Assembly (NCBI RefSeq): GCF_032930845.1 | Contig: NZ_CP136758.1 | Span: 2,247,001-2,311,000, forward strand | Direction: 5' to 3' | DNA from: Parvularcula sp. LCG005 | GTDB lineage: Bacteria > Pseudomonadota > Alphaproteobacteria > Caulobacterales > Parvularculaceae | Length of the DNA stretch: 64,000 nt | Shown: in pieces, positions 63,192 to 64,000 of the stretch | Position numbering within the stretch: position 1 is the first letter of the stretch | Layout of the letters: each line of letters opens with the position of its first letter | The notes under the pieces: generated by a model | The model's input: only the letters and a program-made list of their open reading frames with translations | What the model was told of the DNA's origin: nothing | Databases searched by the model: none | Program-made: the position numbers and the translations under genes

Positions 63192-64000
63192 GCGGACGCA
63201 CCGGTCGGGGCAAGCGCAACTGCAGCCTCACATGGTGCAATCTGCTGCAGTAGCGCCCTGTTCGTGGGCAGCCCGGCCCAAAGCCTTCCGGCCTTGTCCT
63301 GCATCGAATTATAGACCGCTGTGACGTGGCGGGGATCAGCCGCGCGGTGCGCCGGGGGGGCGTCAGGTCGATGATCCATCATACCGTACAGAATATACGC
63401 ATAGCTGCTGGCCGGAAAGATTTCCTGCGTCTGGGTGAAATCTTCGCGTGAAGGCGCCCGGTACGTCCAGCGGTCCATCAGGTCGACGACGCGGTCTGTC
63501 CAGGTCGACTTGTCGCGGTGCGCACGCCAATAGGGTTCCGTCCGCTGACTTAGGATATAGTGGAACTTGAGGAAATCGACGATCGCCGACCAGCGCTGCG
63601 CAAAGCGCGCATTGAACATCCTGGCGGTGCTGGCCAATTGCTCTGTCCGCCGGGGCAGAATATCGCTGATCATCTGAGCCGACAGCTCAACCATGACGAT
63701 GGCCGATGCCTCCAGCGGCTCCACGAACCCCTGCGCCATGCCGACCGCGACACAATTGCCCTGCCACGGATTTTCCCGATAGCCTGACTGGAACGTCAGG
63801 AGACGCGGCTCCGGCGTTTCTGAATTCGTGCACTGAGCATAATCGATAAAGGCGGCATGAGCCTCATCCTCATTCAGGAAGTGGGACGAGTGCACCAGCC
63901 CGACACCGCGCCGCGATTGCAGACCAATGTCCCAGATCCAGCCTGCGCCAATGGCCGTCGCCACGGTCCACGAGCTGATATCAGCATCAACGCTTTCATA
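63188..64000 (-). CDS. Second flavin-dependent halogenase-like protein (5' end cut by window)
   Basis: The last 270 residues of a tryptophan-halogenase-family protein; the frame runs open to the window edge, so the FAD loop and Lys are outside. Visible: the WxWxIP region in altered form, GWIWDIGLQSRRG (Gly for Pro), and FVEPLEASAIVMVE with the Glu conserved. The changed motif might mean lost halogenase activity or a different substrate. First gene of the operon in view. Confidence 0.85.
   Translation of the reverse strand, partial: YESVDADISSWTVATAIGAGWIWDIGLQSRRGVGLVHSSHFLNEDEAHAAFIDYAQCTNSETPEPRLLTFQSGYRENPWQGNCVAVGMAQGFVEPLEASAIVMVELSAQMISDILPRRTEQLASTARMFNARFAQRWSAIVDFLKFHYILSQRTEPYWRAHRDKSTWTDRVVDLMDRWTYRAPSREDFTQTQEIFPASSYAYILYGMMDHRPDAPPAHRAADPRHVTAVYNSMQDKAGRLWAGLPTNRALLQQIAPCEAAVALAPTGASA

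Noticed and set aside
1-64000. CRISPR array, insertion sequence or prophage
   Set aside because: No regularly spaced repeats, transposase, integrase or phage structural genes were found on either strand.

Overview
The window looks like a chromosomal segment of an aerobic alphaproteobacterium, most likely a stalked or budding marine-type lineage (Hyphomonadales/Maricaulales or Parvularculales). This is inferred from moderately high GC, alphaproteobacterial-style chemotaxis genes, DUF6460, DUF6249 and DUF1800/DUF1501 proteins, and a tryptophan-halogenase/JmjC gene set typical of Caulobacter-like carbohydrate loci. No plasmid, phage, transposase, CRISPR or rRNA signature was seen. One tRNA (Phe, GAA) is present.

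Region 1 (1-14.1 kb) is an arabinoxylan/L-arabinose utilisation locus. It has exported GH43, GH10 and GH51 enzymes, a LacI-type regulator, a periplasmic aldose 1-epimerase, a sodium/sugar symporter, and the isomerase pathway genes araA-araD-araB followed by an inositol-monophosphatase-family gene. Three related palindromes (1888-1899, 4315-4330, 13995-14010) sit in the three divergent intergenic regions and may be LacI-family operators. The GH10 gene carries two compensating single-base indels, and a GH2-like N-terminal remnant precedes GH51.

Region 2 (14.1-18.5 kb) has an unusual ATP-grasp/class I amidotransferase fusion, then a DUF4212 plus large-subunit sodium/solute symporter pair ending at a strong bidirectional terminator.

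Region 3 (18.5-28.1 kb) is a chemotaxis cluster on the minus strand: cheB-cheD with its own terminator, then STAS-cheY-cheA-cheW-cheR-cheY-small helical protein, then a PAS-containing MCP. A PilZ protein lies upstream.

Region 4 (28.1-39.8 kb) holds a DUF1501/DUF1800 pair, an ABC ATPase/permease translationally coupled to glutaryl-CoA dehydrogenase, a CitE-like lyase with a single-span membrane protein, purD and an M49-like lipoprotein peptidase.

Region 5 (39.8-56.8 kb) is mostly housekeeping: pdxH, aroC, a K+ channel, a short RecQ, an HSL-type esterase, a FrnE-like DsbA, a Zur-like Fur protein, GST, an amidotransferase, enoyl-CoA hydratase, a class D beta-lactamase-like protein, a coupled queF-cyclophilin-NUDIX-cysE run, a SIMPL protein and a DUF885 lipoprotein.

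Region 6 (56.8-64 kb) returns to glycans: a GH43 lipoprotein, two small proteins, tRNA-Phe, a secreted GH5, and a tightly overlapping operon of two flavin-dependent halogenase-like genes around a JmjC/cupin_8 gene, the last cut by the window end. No TonB-dependent receptor is seen, although one would be expected next to such genes.
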